Below are positions 1 to 9,800 of a stretch of DNA of 64,000 bases, piece after piece. Below the pieces are notes generated by a model. That model did no database searches and had not been told where the DNA came from. It worked only from the letters and a program-made list of their open reading frames with translations. Each line of letters starts with the position of its first letter. Position 1 is the first letter of the stretch. The stretch comes from Lentimicrobium saccharophilum (lineage in GTDB: Bacteria > Bacteroidota > Bacteroidia > Bacteroidales > Lentimicrobiaceae), in the NCBI RefSeq assembly GCF_001192835.1, contig NZ_DF968182.1:2947113-3011112 (forward strand). The letters are read 5' to 3'. The position numbers and the translations under genes are program-made.

Positions 1-920
1 CCTGTATTGCCTTTGCAGAGAAAGGAAATAGTATACAATTTCTGATCCTCAAAGGATGTGATAAACTCCACTCCTGCCCTGCCTCCCGGATGACCGGTGA
101 TAGAGAGCAGTCCGTCCTTCCACTGCACTGTTGCGTTGCCTTCTTTCCGATATTTGTCTGTTACCGGCAGCATAGTTTCCGTCCCGGCATCCAGGTTGAG
201 CATTTCACCGAATGTTTGCCGGATGTAATGGTTGTTTCCCGCCTGTTCCGCCGGAGTAGCAACGGCAAACAGATTGACATCCGGTAAACGCCGCATGCCG
301 ACAAATCCCCCGCCTCTTCCGCTGAAACGGCGACGGGTGTTGCGGGTAAACTGATTTTTATAACCGGCATCGGTCAGAAATCCGACAACATCGTTTCCCG
401 GGGTTATAAAACCGGCGGCGGGATAGATTTCATGCACAAACCCTCCCGGATAATTCCCGTATTCGAAACTGACATAACGTTGCGGTTTTTCGGCAGGTCT
501 GGATGTTTGCTGCAAAATATAATACATGCCCGGCATGGAAGGCTGAAACAGCTCCACGGTCTTTTTCACGATGCCGGGATTAACTACCTCATAGGTAACC
601 TTCACCGAAAGGTTGGCATCAAATTCAGGAATATATGAATCTCTTTTCAGGATAATGCGCTTTTCGTCACCTTCCCAATACCTTCCAGTCCAGCCATCTA
701 AATCTGTGATGGTGCTCAGGTCAAGGTTGAACAAACGGAGTGAAAATTCTTCGGTGTTGGTTAACAGCAGATTCGTGTCCTTGTATATTTCAACCCGAAA
801 ACCTGACATTTCATCGCCTGCAGTTTTTAATAAAAGGTTCTGGCTTAACGTGTACTTACTGAATAATATATTTGCGGAAAAGAGAAAAACAGTCAATAAA
901 TTGTATTTGAAATGTGCCAT
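1..920 (-). CDS. Secreted protein of unrecognised family, 3' end cut by window edge
   Basis: An open frame of 306 codons runs from an ATG at 920 to the left edge without a stop, so the C-terminus is missing. The first ~27 residues look like a signal peptide: a short basic stretch (MAHFKYN), a hydrophobic core (LLTVFLFSANILF), then a polar region ending near SQ. The rest is rich in aromatic and beta-prone residues, with a Gly/Arg-rich stretch (FSGRGGGFVGMRR, around residue 220). I do not recognise the family. It is the last gene of a co-oriented PUL, 64 bp after the type IX-secreted protein, so a role in binding or cleaving the same glycan is an inference. It could be the N-terminal part of a large glycoside hydrolase or lyase. 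The gap before it contains an AACCTC/AACCTT repeat. Confidence 0.75.
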   Translation of the reverse strand, partial: MAHFKYNLLTVFLFSANILFSKYTLSQNLLLKTAGDEMSGFRVEIYKDTNLLLTNTEEFSLRLFNLDLSTITDLDGWTGRYWEGDEKRIILKRDSYIPEFDANLSVKVTYEVVNPGIVKKTVELFQPSMPGMYYILQQTSRPAEKPQRYVSFEYGNYPGGFVHEIYPAAGFITPGNDVVGFLTDAGYKNQFTRNTRRRFSGRGGGFVGMRRLPDVNLFAVATPAEQAGNNHYIRQTFGEMLNLDAGTETMLPVTDKYRKEGNATVQWKDGLLSITGHPGGRAGVEFITSFEDQKLYTISFLCKGNT

Positions 921-950
921 AATCTTCGAAATTAACAGGGAAAGTATTTC

Positions 951-983
951 TTAACCTCAACCTTAGCCTTAACCTCAACCTTT
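951..983. repeat. AACCTC/AACCTT hexamer repeat, PUL-side copy
   Basis: A run of alternating TTAACC, TCAACC and TTAGCC units lies between the type IX-secreted protein gene and the next PUL gene, and just touches the stop-codon side of the former. The same word pattern, preceded by the same AATTTCTTAA or ATTTCTTAA context, recurs at 14547-14579 and 14807-14857 beyond the other end of the PUL. Function unknown. Confidence 0.7.
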
Positions 984-984
984 C

Positions 985-3900
985 TTACTTTACGATAACC
1001 TTCCTGCTCACCGTTCTGCCATCATTCACTATAATTTTAAGCAAATAGGTCCCTGCCGGGAGCTCAGCAACCGAGACTTGAATCCGGTCAATGCTTTTAA
1101 CTGTTTTAAAATTTTTCAATTCTTTCCCTTCCGGAGAAATCAGTGAAATACTCCGAGCATTTTCATGCCCTTTAAACTCCACGAAAACCACATCCGTTGC
1201 CGGATTGGGATATACTGCCGCAATCGGTTCATTCTCCTCAATTCCAAATGGCGTTGCCCACTGATTTTTCAACTTTTCAATCTGAGGAATGGAAATTTCC
1301 TTGTCCCACAACCTGAATTCATCCACGCTTCCGCGAAGCGAATAGAGCGTTTCCGTGTTGTCCATGCGTCCGATGGTCAATGGCTTTGTTGAAGGCTGAA
1401 TCGTGCCCGAAAAGGGCTTAAATACATCCAAAACGCCATCCACATACAGTTCAAGAGAATAGCCGGTATAAAGCGCCGTAACATGATAGTAGCGGTTCAG
1501 CTCAATGGGCGCCGATCCGTCGAGATCCGATGTCCCGGTACTGGTTTTTACCGTCCAGCGTAAAAAGCCTTCCGGGGTAACCGACAGTTTCCAGCGCTGC
1601 TGCCAGGAGCCGTGTGAAACGATAAACCGTTCCGAACCAAACTGTTCCAGTTTTACCCAGCAGCTAAGGCTTACAGCGTCCTCAAAATTAAGGTCGGCAT
1701 GGTTGTCGGTATAAATAATGTTTGAACCTGCGGTAAACCGGTAGGCAGCAGATGCCATTCCGCGCGGATCTTCCGTTTTCACTGCCCCGCTTACGGTTGC
1801 ATGAAAGCGGTCGGATATCATGTTCCTGTTATCCGAATCAAAAGGATACCAGATCAGCGGCGTTTGCGTACCAAGGGTGGTGTCTTTTACCAGCAATCCC
1901 GCGGAAATGGTTGTGGATAGCTGATCCTGATTGGTTACGGTGACCGAAATGGTACCGGCTCCCGGAGTTCCCGGTGCCAGCCAGTTGACGGGATTCGCGT
2001 CCGTCTGATTCAGCGAGCCGGAAGAAACGCTCCATTCGTATTCCAGCACTTCACCGGGCGCCGGATCGACGAGCGCGGTAAATGAATTCATTTCCCCGAC
2101 GGCCGTATAAGGCGTTGCAGCCTGAATGCCATTTACCACCGGAGGAGCCGGAATTCTGTCAACAACCTGAATATGAAGGGTATCTTCGGCGGTTTGTCCG
2201 TTGGCAGTAATCCTGCACTTAAGCACAATCACACCCTCAACGGCAGGTGCAGTCAACACGGCCTGCGACTGGTTCTGACCTTCAATCAGGACATCATCCA
2301 GAAACCACTCAAAATGAACCGGATGGCCCTGTACGGTATTTCCCGGCTCGCAATAAGCGGTGAATTCAGCATTGGTAATCACAGGATTCTGATCCGTTGA
2401 AAGTGCTTTTACGCGCAGGTTTTCGGAATAATCATACTGGTAGTGATAATCGAGAATATCATCCCCGACGTAAAGTTTTCCTTCACTGTCTTCCGGAACC
2501 AGACCTGATTCATAAAAGCGCACAAGCCTGACTTCTCCTGCCGGAATGGTCAATTGCACCGAGCCGGTATATGAAGATTGAGAAACGATTTCGGTAATGG
2601 CTTCATACAGGCCGAATGTGCCCGAAGGCAGGTTAACCTGAACCTGTTTGCTGCTTGCCGTTGGGTTAAAGTACAAGTAAGAAATAAGGTTATTATGACC
2701 ATAAAAATCGGTCTTGTTCAGATCAATCTGAAGTATTTCAGGCACATTGGTTGTTTTGACCACGGCTGCCAGGTATCCCACGCTCGATCCGCTATACAGC
2801 GAGAGATTGGTGGCTGCCCAACCGCCCCGGATGGCGTCGCCGGTGGCGAAGGGGGTTTTGCCGCCCCAGACTTCTTTCATCGATTCATACGGAATACAGG
2901 CTTCCGGATCGTTGGCCGACGCCCATGTGTAAGAATCCTGTTTGTCCTGTGGCAGGGCATTCCAATACATCAGCCGGCTGGCATTGGTAACATTCAGTAT
3001 CCATTTGGCGATGGCTTTTGCGTAACGCTTATCGTATTTGGGCAAAGGCGCGAGTGCCGCGGCCAGCTGAAATCCGTTCATGATAAATGCATAATCGTTG
3101 CCGCCATCGTTGGCTTCGCCGATTAATCCCGAAACATCGTAACCGCCCCAGTTACCGAAAATAGAGCCCCATCCGCGCAAAGCGCCGCGGTCGAAACACC
3201 AGTCAAGGAATTTTTGCAGCGGATAAGCGGTTCCTTCCACCGCATTCATTCTGGCAGCGGCGAGTGTTCCATAAGGGAGCTGCAATTCATAGGAAGGATT
3301 TGTCTCCCACCCGGCCAGAAAGTCCATGGCTAGCTGAGCACCTTCCATGTATTTTCTATCACCCGTTTCTGTGTAAGCGTTGTAAAGCAGCCAGGCGATG
3401 CTTCCGGCCGACTCAGGTTCGGGTACACCGGTGGTCAGGGGTAATCCGGTTGCCAGGTTAAAGGCCCTGTAATTCATATACGGAACCGTCCACGGCGTGG
3501 TACTTCCGCCAAGCTGCTGAACCGCCCATAACCAGCGGTCGGCAACGGTGGTAAACTGGCTGCCGTATTCGGGCGCGGCATCGGGATACAATGATTTCAG
3601 CTGATAAAAGTAAACGTTGGGCATCATATCGTACCACCAATCGCCGCCCGAGGTGGTGGAATAGTTATTCAGATAAACGTTCTGCCCGTTTTTGGAATTG
3701 AAAAAATCCTTTGTCTTCGCCACCCAGTTTATGCCGTTCTGATTGCTTTTATCTACACCCGCCAGCGAAGCCCCGATAATGGCTGGCATGATGTTAATGG
3801 CTTCTGCCTGGTTGAGGTGGCCATTGGCACCAACGTAAGAATCGAGGAAGACCGGAATATTGTCGGGATAATTGAACTGACCCTGCGTTCCCAATCGTGA

Positions 3901-4101
3901 CAGCGGCAGATATTGTCCGGTTTTTTGCATATCAAAAACGAAATTATCGTAATTGATGGTAACTTCATTCCAATCCCGGATCAACAACGGAGATGGCAGA
4001 TCGGGCATCTGGGTTATGCGGCTGATGTTCAGTTGTCCGGTCTGGGAGAACCCCGGAAAAGCCAGGAGGGCTAAAATGGGAATGAGATATCTGTTTTTCA
4101 T
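985..4101 (-). CDS. Type IX-secreted PUL protein: unrecognised N-terminal domain, Ig-like and LamG domains, sorting domain
   Basis: 1038 residues with a signal peptide (MKNRYLIPILALLAFPGFSQ). Residues ~25-530 are a paralog of the 577-residue lipoprotein at 10017-11750 and share GDWWYD/RDWWYD, a GxDVSGxxGxxxDGGxxYxFxMN-type block and NASRLxY. Aromatic- and helix-rich composition would suit an alpha/alpha-toroid enzyme, but I do not recognise the family. Residues ~560-740 look like one or two Ig-like/PKD-like modules. Residues ~745-945 are a LamG/concanavalin-like domain (FSLSCWVKL-like and VDEFRLWDKE motifs). The last ~75 residues are a type IX sorting domain (YPNPATD, LPAGTYLLKI, RKVIVK), so export to the cell surface or medium is expected. 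An intrinsic terminator lies just upstream, so this gene may be expressed less than susCD. Enzyme activity is inferred only from context. Confidence 0.85.
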   Translation of the reverse strand: MKNRYLIPILALLAFPGFSQTGQLNISRITQMPDLPSPLLIRDWNEVTINYDNFVFDMQKTGQYLPLSRLGTQGQFNYPDNIPVFLDSYVGANGHLNQAEAINIMPAIIGASLAGVDKSNQNGINWVAKTKDFFNSKNGQNVYLNNYSTTSGGDWWYDMMPNVYFYQLKSLYPDAAPEYGSQFTTVADRWLWAVQQLGGSTTPWTVPYMNYRAFNLATGLPLTTGVPEPESAGSIAWLLYNAYTETGDRKYMEGAQLAMDFLAGWETNPSYELQLPYGTLAAARMNAVEGTAYPLQKFLDWCFDRGALRGWGSIFGNWGGYDVSGLIGEANDGGNDYAFIMNGFQLAAALAPLPKYDKRYAKAIAKWILNVTNASRLMYWNALPQDKQDSYTWASANDPEACIPYESMKEVWGGKTPFATGDAIRGGWAATNLSLYSGSSVGYLAAVVKTTNVPEILQIDLNKTDFYGHNNLISYLYFNPTASSKQVQVNLPSGTFGLYEAITEIVSQSSYTGSVQLTIPAGEVRLVRFYESGLVPEDSEGKLYVGDDILDYHYQYDYSENLRVKALSTDQNPVITNAEFTAYCEPGNTVQGHPVHFEWFLDDVLIEGQNQSQAVLTAPAVEGVIVLKCRITANGQTAEDTLHIQVVDRIPAPPVVNGIQAATPYTAVGEMNSFTALVDPAPGEVLEYEWSVSSGSLNQTDANPVNWLAPGTPGAGTISVTVTNQDQLSTTISAGLLVKDTTLGTQTPLIWYPFDSDNRNMISDRFHATVSGAVKTEDPRGMASAAYRFTAGSNIIYTDNHADLNFEDAVSLSCWVKLEQFGSERFIVSHGSWQQRWKLSVTPEGFLRWTVKTSTGTSDLDGSAPIELNRYYHVTALYTGYSLELYVDGVLDVFKPFSGTIQPSTKPLTIGRMDNTETLYSLRGSVDEFRLWDKEISIPQIEKLKNQWATPFGIEENEPIAAVYPNPATDVVFVEFKGHENARSISLISPEGKELKNFKTVKSIDRIQVSVAELPAGTYLLKIIVNDGRTVSRKVIVK

Positions 4102-4121
4102 CGTAAAATCATCAATGGATT

Positions 4122-4176
4122 AAAAAAGGAAGGCCCAACCTGCCTCCGGCAAACCGGTTCGGTTGGGCCCATCCTT
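4122..4176 (-). terminator. Intrinsic terminator inside the PUL
   Basis: On the minus strand, downstream of the LamG lipoprotein gene, a stem forms between 4161-4169 and 4132-4140 (9 perfect pairs, GGCCCAACC/GGTTGGGCC). After a small internal loop it continues with 5 pairs (4126-4130 with 4172-4176), followed by a run of six T (complement of 4122-4127). The loop contains a further CCGG/CCGG pairing. This is a textbook rho-independent terminator between the SusCD-LamG genes and the next PUL gene. Confidence 0.85.
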
Positions 4177-4205
4177 CAAACACACTATATTAACCAACCA
4201 ACCAA

Positions 4206-5264
4206 TTACGGTTTTTCGTCGTTATAGAGTTTGGATACCTGTCCGTCGGTGAGCGCGATGTTGTAGATCTTCAGTTCATCGATCGCACCTTTGAAGTAAC
4301 CGAGGTTTTCGGCGGTAGTCCACTCCATAAAGTTTGCAGCAAGTTCAGCATCGGTAGCAACGCCGCCGATAATGAAAGGCTGTGCATTCTCAAGTGTCTG
4401 GAGCAGGGGCCCGATGTTTTTGTCGGTTTCCGTCCAGGTCTTGGTGAGGGTTCCATCAACATAGAATTTCAATTCTTTGGTGGTTGCATTTACCGAAACC
4501 ACGATGTGGTTCCACTGTGCAACCTTGATGGAGTTGTCGGTTTCGTTGTCGGCATCAATGATACCTCCGTCGATTTTCTTATAGGTAAAGAAAGGTTTTC
4601 CGCCGCCCTGGGTCTGCAGTTTGTAACCATTCCAGTAATTCTGTGAAACAATGTAATTGTGCTCATAGAGTTCGTCGGGTTTCACCCATACCGAAATGGT
4701 GAGGTTTGCAGGCAGGAATGAGTTGGTGTAGGGAACTTCAAGGTGAGCGCCCTTATTGAAATAAACGGCTTTGCCTTTTACTCCGTCGGTCCAGCTGGGC
4801 ATCATGGCATCGTTGCCAAGAATTACGGTATTGCCGCGGAAGAAGGTGGCTACATGCTGGGTGGCAGAATAAGCGGTTGCGGTAGATCCCGAACCTTCAT
4901 CAAAATGCCAGCCGGCGTTCAGGTAGAGTGATTCGTCAATATACCCGTAGGCCTGAGAATCAAAGGTTTCCATTGCAGCATTAAGCTGAACAATCAGGTT
5001 GTTGATCTGCTCCTGGGTAAGCGGAGTGGCAACGGCGTCTTTTACTGTCTGAAGCGTTGTCTTGAATGCATCAATGGCTGACTGCGGATAGTCGGCAGAA
5101 GTGGCAGCGGCAGCAATAGCGTCAGCCTGTGCAATCAAAGCATTCAATTCAGTCTTGTCGCCTTCTACGATGTCATCGTCGTCGTCCTTGCACGATCCGA
5201 GGATCAGGGCGGTACTTACGAAGAGCATAAGCAGCAGGGTGTGCAGTTTCATCAGGTTTTTCAT
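4206..5264 (-). CDS. Surface glycan-binding lipoprotein with helical and LamG domains
   Basis: 352 residues. The signal peptide ends in a lipobox LGSC with Cys25, followed by KDDDDD, an acidic tract like the surface-export signal described for Bacteroidota lipoproteins. Residues ~37-100 are an Ala-rich helical FIVAR-like repeat (AIAAAATSADYP... and LTQEQINNLIVQLNAAM). Residues ~110-350 are a LamG/concanavalin-like fold (LTISVWVKPDE, WNHIVVSVNAT, IDELKIYN). Its place directly after susD is where surface glycan-binding proteins usually sit, so it probably holds the substrate near SusCD. It has no sign of catalytic residues. It shares the LamG type with the 1038-residue protein downstream. Confidence 0.85.
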   Translation of the reverse strand: MKNLMKLHTLLLMLFVSTALILGSCKDDDDDIVEGDKTELNALIAQADAIAAAATSADYPQSAIDAFKTTLQTVKDAVATPLTQEQINNLIVQLNAAMETFDSQAYGYIDESLYLNAGWHFDEGSGSTATAYSATQHVATFFRGNTVILGNDAMMPSWTDGVKGKAVYFNKGAHLEVPYTNSFLPANLTISVWVKPDELYEHNYIVSQNYWNGYKLQTQGGGKPFFTYKKIDGGIIDADNETDNSIKVAQWNHIVVSVNATTKELKFYVDGTLTKTWTETDKNIGPLLQTLENAQPFIIGGVATDAELAANFMEWTTAENLGYFKGAIDELKIYNIALTDGQVSKLYNDEKP

Positions 5265-5349
5265 TTTACTTTGGTTTTAGGGTTATTGATTAGGTTGATT
5301 GATTGAGATTCCAGTTAAAATGTTTGTAGTGTTTTTCTCAGCAATATCC

Positions 5350-6870
5350 TTAAGGGATCGCCTGATTGGCATCAATTTCTGCCTGTGGTAACGGCTGATA
5401 CCTGTTGGCTTCAAAGTTAAAATCGGCACCCAGTGCAGCCTCGGCAACAGCTTTGCCCCAGCGCATCAGGTCGAAATAGCGGTGGAATTCCTGGGCAAGT
5501 TCGGTTCTGCGTTCCTTCTGAATGGCTGTACGCAATTGATCCTTGTTCGAAGTAGTAACATCCGCAAGCAGATCGGCCGGAGCGTTTCCATCAAAGCTGT
5601 TACGGGCGCGCTGCCTTACCTTATTCAGGTTTGCCAGGGCCGAGTCGGCATTATTCAGCTCGTTGAACGCCTCGGCTTTCATCAGCAACACATCGGCATA
5701 ACGCAGGTAAGTGTAATTCAGGTCCCCGTCGCCTTTCAGGGAGGAAGGAACCTCCGACAAGGGCTGCTGGTGCTTTTTGGTCAGGAAGCCTGTCGGCGAC
5801 CATGCAGCGCTGAAAATTTCTCCGTTCAGCCATGGCTGTCCGTCGCGTCCAATACTGGCATCCAGCCGGGGGTCTGCTTCTCCGGTGGTGCTTATCTCAA
5901 ACGCATTCACCAGGCTTTGGGTAGGGGCATTGAAGTAATACCCTCCTTCGGCTGCAGGTGCAAACCACTGGTTCAGGGCATTCCCCATAAAGGGATTCTG
6001 ACCCGTAAGATGCTGGATTTCAAAAATGGCTTCTTTGTTGTTTTTAAAGGCCACCTTAAAATTGTCGGAATAGTTGTCAAGCAGTCCGTAAACGCCCAGG
6101 TTTTCAAGCTGGTGGAAATAGTTAACAGCTTCCTGCCACTTGTTCTGGTACAGGCTGACTTTGCCCAGCAAACCAAGCGCCGCTCCTCGGGTAACGCGCC
6201 CGGCATCGGTTGAACCATAAGAATCCGGCAACACCGCAGCGGCGTCGTTCAGGTCTTTTTCTATCTGCTGATAGATGGCCGGAACCTCACTCAGGGGAAC
6301 ATGAATGGTTTCCTGTGTAAGTTGGGGCATGAGCTTCAAGGGAACTTTCCCGAAAACGTTGACCAGGTGAAAATACGTATATGCCCGGATGAACCTGGCC
6401 TCCCCGATGATCCGGTTCCTGAGGATTTCATCCATCTCCACAGCCGGAACATTGGCGATTACATTATTTGCCCGGGCAATGGCCTCATAAGCAAACTTCC
6501 AGTAATTGTTGATGATACCGTTATTGGCGTCGGCGAAAAACTCGTCGATGTAGGTGATTTCTGCCTGGTCGCCCGGATTTCCGCCTTTTACCGCATCATC
6601 GGAAGCCACATCACCAAAAACCCAGATTGCATTGTTGAAACTGTTGAATGCAATGGCATTGTATACACCGTTAATGGCTTGAATGGCCTGCTTGTCGTTC
6701 TGGAAAAAGGTATCCGAAGCAAAATCGCCTTTCAGGTCTTCCGTAAGGAAATCGGTACAAGCTGCAACCGGAAGCAGTAGTAGCAATGCTGCCACCATCC
6801 GCATAAACCGGGATGCCGGATTACGCATTTTACCGTTATCAGTTTCTGAAGTAATATATCTTTTTTTCAT
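5350..6870 (-). CDS. SusD/RagB-family outer-membrane lipoprotein
   Basis: 506 residues, the glycan-capturing partner that caps the SusC barrel. It has a lipobox (LPVAAC, Cys38) and classic SusD features: GVYNAI near residue 70, the EARFIRAYTYFHLVNVFGKVPL block near residue 160, YLRYADVLLMKAEAFNEL near residue 390, and a C-terminal QKERRTELAQEFHRYFDLMRWGK block. The signal peptide is preceded by an unusually long polar stretch (first ~22 residues). Starts at Met15, Met23 or Met25 would give a more typical leader, but Met1 keeps a 12-nt gap to susC. Transcribed directly after susC. Confidence 0.95.
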   Translation of the reverse strand: MKKRYITSETDNGKMRNPASRFMRMVAALLLLLPVAACTDFLTEDLKGDFASDTFFQNDKQAIQAINGVYNAIAFNSFNNAIWVFGDVASDDAVKGGNPGDQAEITYIDEFFADANNGIINNYWKFAYEAIARANNVIANVPAVEMDEILRNRIIGEARFIRAYTYFHLVNVFGKVPLKLMPQLTQETIHVPLSEVPAIYQQIEKDLNDAAAVLPDSYGSTDAGRVTRGAALGLLGKVSLYQNKWQEAVNYFHQLENLGVYGLLDNYSDNFKVAFKNNKEAIFEIQHLTGQNPFMGNALNQWFAPAAEGGYYFNAPTQSLVNAFEISTTGEADPRLDASIGRDGQPWLNGEIFSAAWSPTGFLTKKHQQPLSEVPSSLKGDGDLNYTYLRYADVLLMKAEAFNELNNADSALANLNKVRQRARNSFDGNAPADLLADVTTSNKDQLRTAIQKERRTELAQEFHRYFDLMRWGKAVAEAALGADFNFEANRYQPLPQAEIDANQAIP

Positions 6871-6882
6871 GGCCTTCGCGGA

Positions 6883-9800
6883 TTAAAAGGTTATATCGAT
6901 TCCCAGCATGATTGTCATTGCCGAAGGATAGGTTCCCCAGTCGATACCACCGGCCCGGTCACCTTCATCCTTTGAGTTGTCGCTGACGGTCATTTCCGGA
7001 TCAAGACCGGGATAGGCCGTAAAGGTGAGCAGGTTGGTACCCGACAGGTAAACCCTGGCTTTCTCCATTTTCAACCTTTCCAGCAGGTTATTGCTGAAGG
7101 TATACCCTACCTGAAGATTCTTAAGCCGCATGTACGATCCGTCTTCGAGGAAGCGGCTGGAAGGTCTGGCGTTGTTCGATTTGGCGGTCCATGCCGGCCT
7201 GGGCTGGGTGTCGGATGTCCCTTCTCCGGTCCAGCGCTCATCAAAATAACGCTGCGTAACGGTAAATCCGCGGTAGAATCCTTCAATATCCTGATTTACC
7301 TGCATGTAGATCTTATGACCAAATGCACCCTGGAAGAAGAGGTTGATATCAAACGCCTTGTAATAAGCGTTCAGGTTAATGCCCGTGGTGAACTTCGGAA
7401 TGGCGCTGCCCAGAAATACCCGGTCATTGTTATCAATCACCCCGTCGCCATTCTGATCTTTAAATTTAACATCGCCGGGTCGGATATTATTACCCTGATA
7501 GGCCGATAACAGCACATCCGTTTCATTCTGGAAAATGCCTTCCATCTCCAGCAGGTAGAACGCGCCGATGGGCTGACCTACTTCGGTGCGGGTGGCAAAA
7601 ATTCCCGACTCCACCCTTCCGCCGAATAAAGGCGCATCCAGTTCAAGCACTTCGTTGTGCAGGAAGGCGACGTTTCCGCCAACTGAATAACCCCAATCCC
7701 TCATGTTTTTGCGGTAGATGGCTTCCAACTCCACCCCGGTATTCAGCACCGATCCGCTGTTGATCCAGGCAGCATCGGCATTTCCGGTAGAAGGAGGATT
7801 GGGGGCTTTCACCAGCATATCAGCGGTAACTTTATAGAAGTAGTCGATGGAGAACGCCAGGGCACCCTTCCATATCTCCGCATCAATGCCTGCATTATAC
7901 TGGTAACTGGTTTCCCATTTCAGTTTTTCGTTGCCAAGGGCTGTTTGTGCATAGCCCGAAGCCGGCACTCCTCCGAAAGGATAGTTGAAATAGGGCGAAA
8001 TCCGGTCGCTGTATGCGTACAGCCCTATCTCCTGATTTCCGATGGCACCATATCCGGCCCTCAGTTTGAGGTTCTGCAGCCAGTCAACATCCTTCAGGAA
8101 ATCTTCTTCCTTCAGAATCCATCCGGCGGAAGCCGAGAAAAACGTTCCCCATTTGTTGTCGCCGGTAAATCTCGAGGATCCATCCCTCCTGATGGTCCCC
8201 GAGAAGTAATACCGGCCGTTGTATTCGTAATTGACACGGCCGAAAAATGAAGCCAGGGCAGAGCTATACTCGTTCTGACTGGTGATTTTTTCACCCAGTC
8301 CGTTGCCGATAAAGATCAGTTCTTCCTGCTGTACGGGGAAATCCATATCGCTGGAATAAAGGCCCCTTCCCTGATTACGGATGGCCTCAAAACCGGCCAT
8401 AGCAGAAAAATTGTGCTTTTCGCCGAACGCAGTTTCGTAATTCAATAAGTTATTCACCGTCCAGTTTGCCATGCGCTCATTGCCGACACTCAGGCTGTTC
8501 TTTGCGTTAATGCGGTTCAGTGTTCCCCAGGAGGGATTAAAACGGCGATTTGTGGTATTCCGGTAATCCATACCCAGATTGGTCGTAAATTTGAGTTTAT
8601 CGGTGATGGCTGCCGTAAAAAATGCCTTGCCCAGATAGCTGTCGTCTTTGCGGTTATTGTCGTTATATTCTGCCATCCCGATGGGATTGTACCCGTCACC
8701 GAGGTAAGAATCAAAGACCTGTGCCCCGAAATATTCCGCCGGCCGGTCAACATAGGTTCCGTCTTCAAACTGAATTGGGATGGCCGGATTCCTGAAGAAG
8801 GCATACCTGACCACACTTCCCCCGTTACCGCCGTAACCGTCGCCCGAACTGCCGATGATATCGTTGTCGGAAAGTCCGGCCAGCATGCTGATGCCCACCG
8901 TAAGCCAGGGACTTGCTTCCGTTGTAACATCCAGACGCGCGGTACCGCGGGTATAACCGGTATTTTTAATGATTCCACGCTGATCGTAAAACGACGCCGA
9001 TAAAAGGTAGTTTGTTTTTTCACTTCCGCCTGAAACCGAAAACTCGTGCGAATTTACCGGAGCGGTCCGGAGCAACTCATCCACATAGTTGATGTCCGAA
9101 AAACGGGCGGCATCCTCCGCGCTGATCAGGCTGCGCTGCAAACCGGCAGGCAGATATTTGTTATCGTTGACCGCCGCTTCGTTGTATATGGTAACATAAT
9201 CCTGTGTATTGACCATGGGCGTAAGCCTGACCGCCTGCTGAATCCCGGTTTGTCCGCGATAGGTTACGGTCGTTTTACCGGCTTTTCCCTTTTTGGTGGT
9301 AATCAGCACCACTCCGTTGTTGGCGCGCGATCCGTAGATGGCAGCAGCAGAAGCATCCTTAAGCACCGTAATGTTTTCTATATCACCAGGAGCCAGTATT
9401 CTGAGCGCATCGGCGGTAGCAATACCATCCACGATGTAAAGCGGGGCATTGCTTGAATTAATGGAACCCGTTCCCCTGATTCTAACCGCGACGCCTTCTC
9501 CGGGAGCTCCGGTATTCTGGGTCACCTGAACCCCGGCGGCCCTTCCCTGAAGCGCCTGGTCAACGCCGGCAACCGGCATGCGGGTAAGCTCGGTATTGTC
9601 AACGCGGGTTACGGCGCCCAGCACGTTACGTTTTTTGGCGGTACCATAACCGATCACCACCACCTCATCGAGCATGGTTTGCTCCACCTGCATGCGTACG
9701 TTGACCAATGCACGGCTACCAAGGGTTTCTTCCACGGATTTGTACCCGATATAGGAGTACACAATCACCGAAGAGGCATTCAGCCTGTCGGATTCCAGGC

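Noticed and set aside
951-983. Telomere-like sequence
   Set aside because: The hexamers are short, interrupted and internal to the window; similar runs at 14.5 and 14.8 kb show they are ordinary intergenic repeats.
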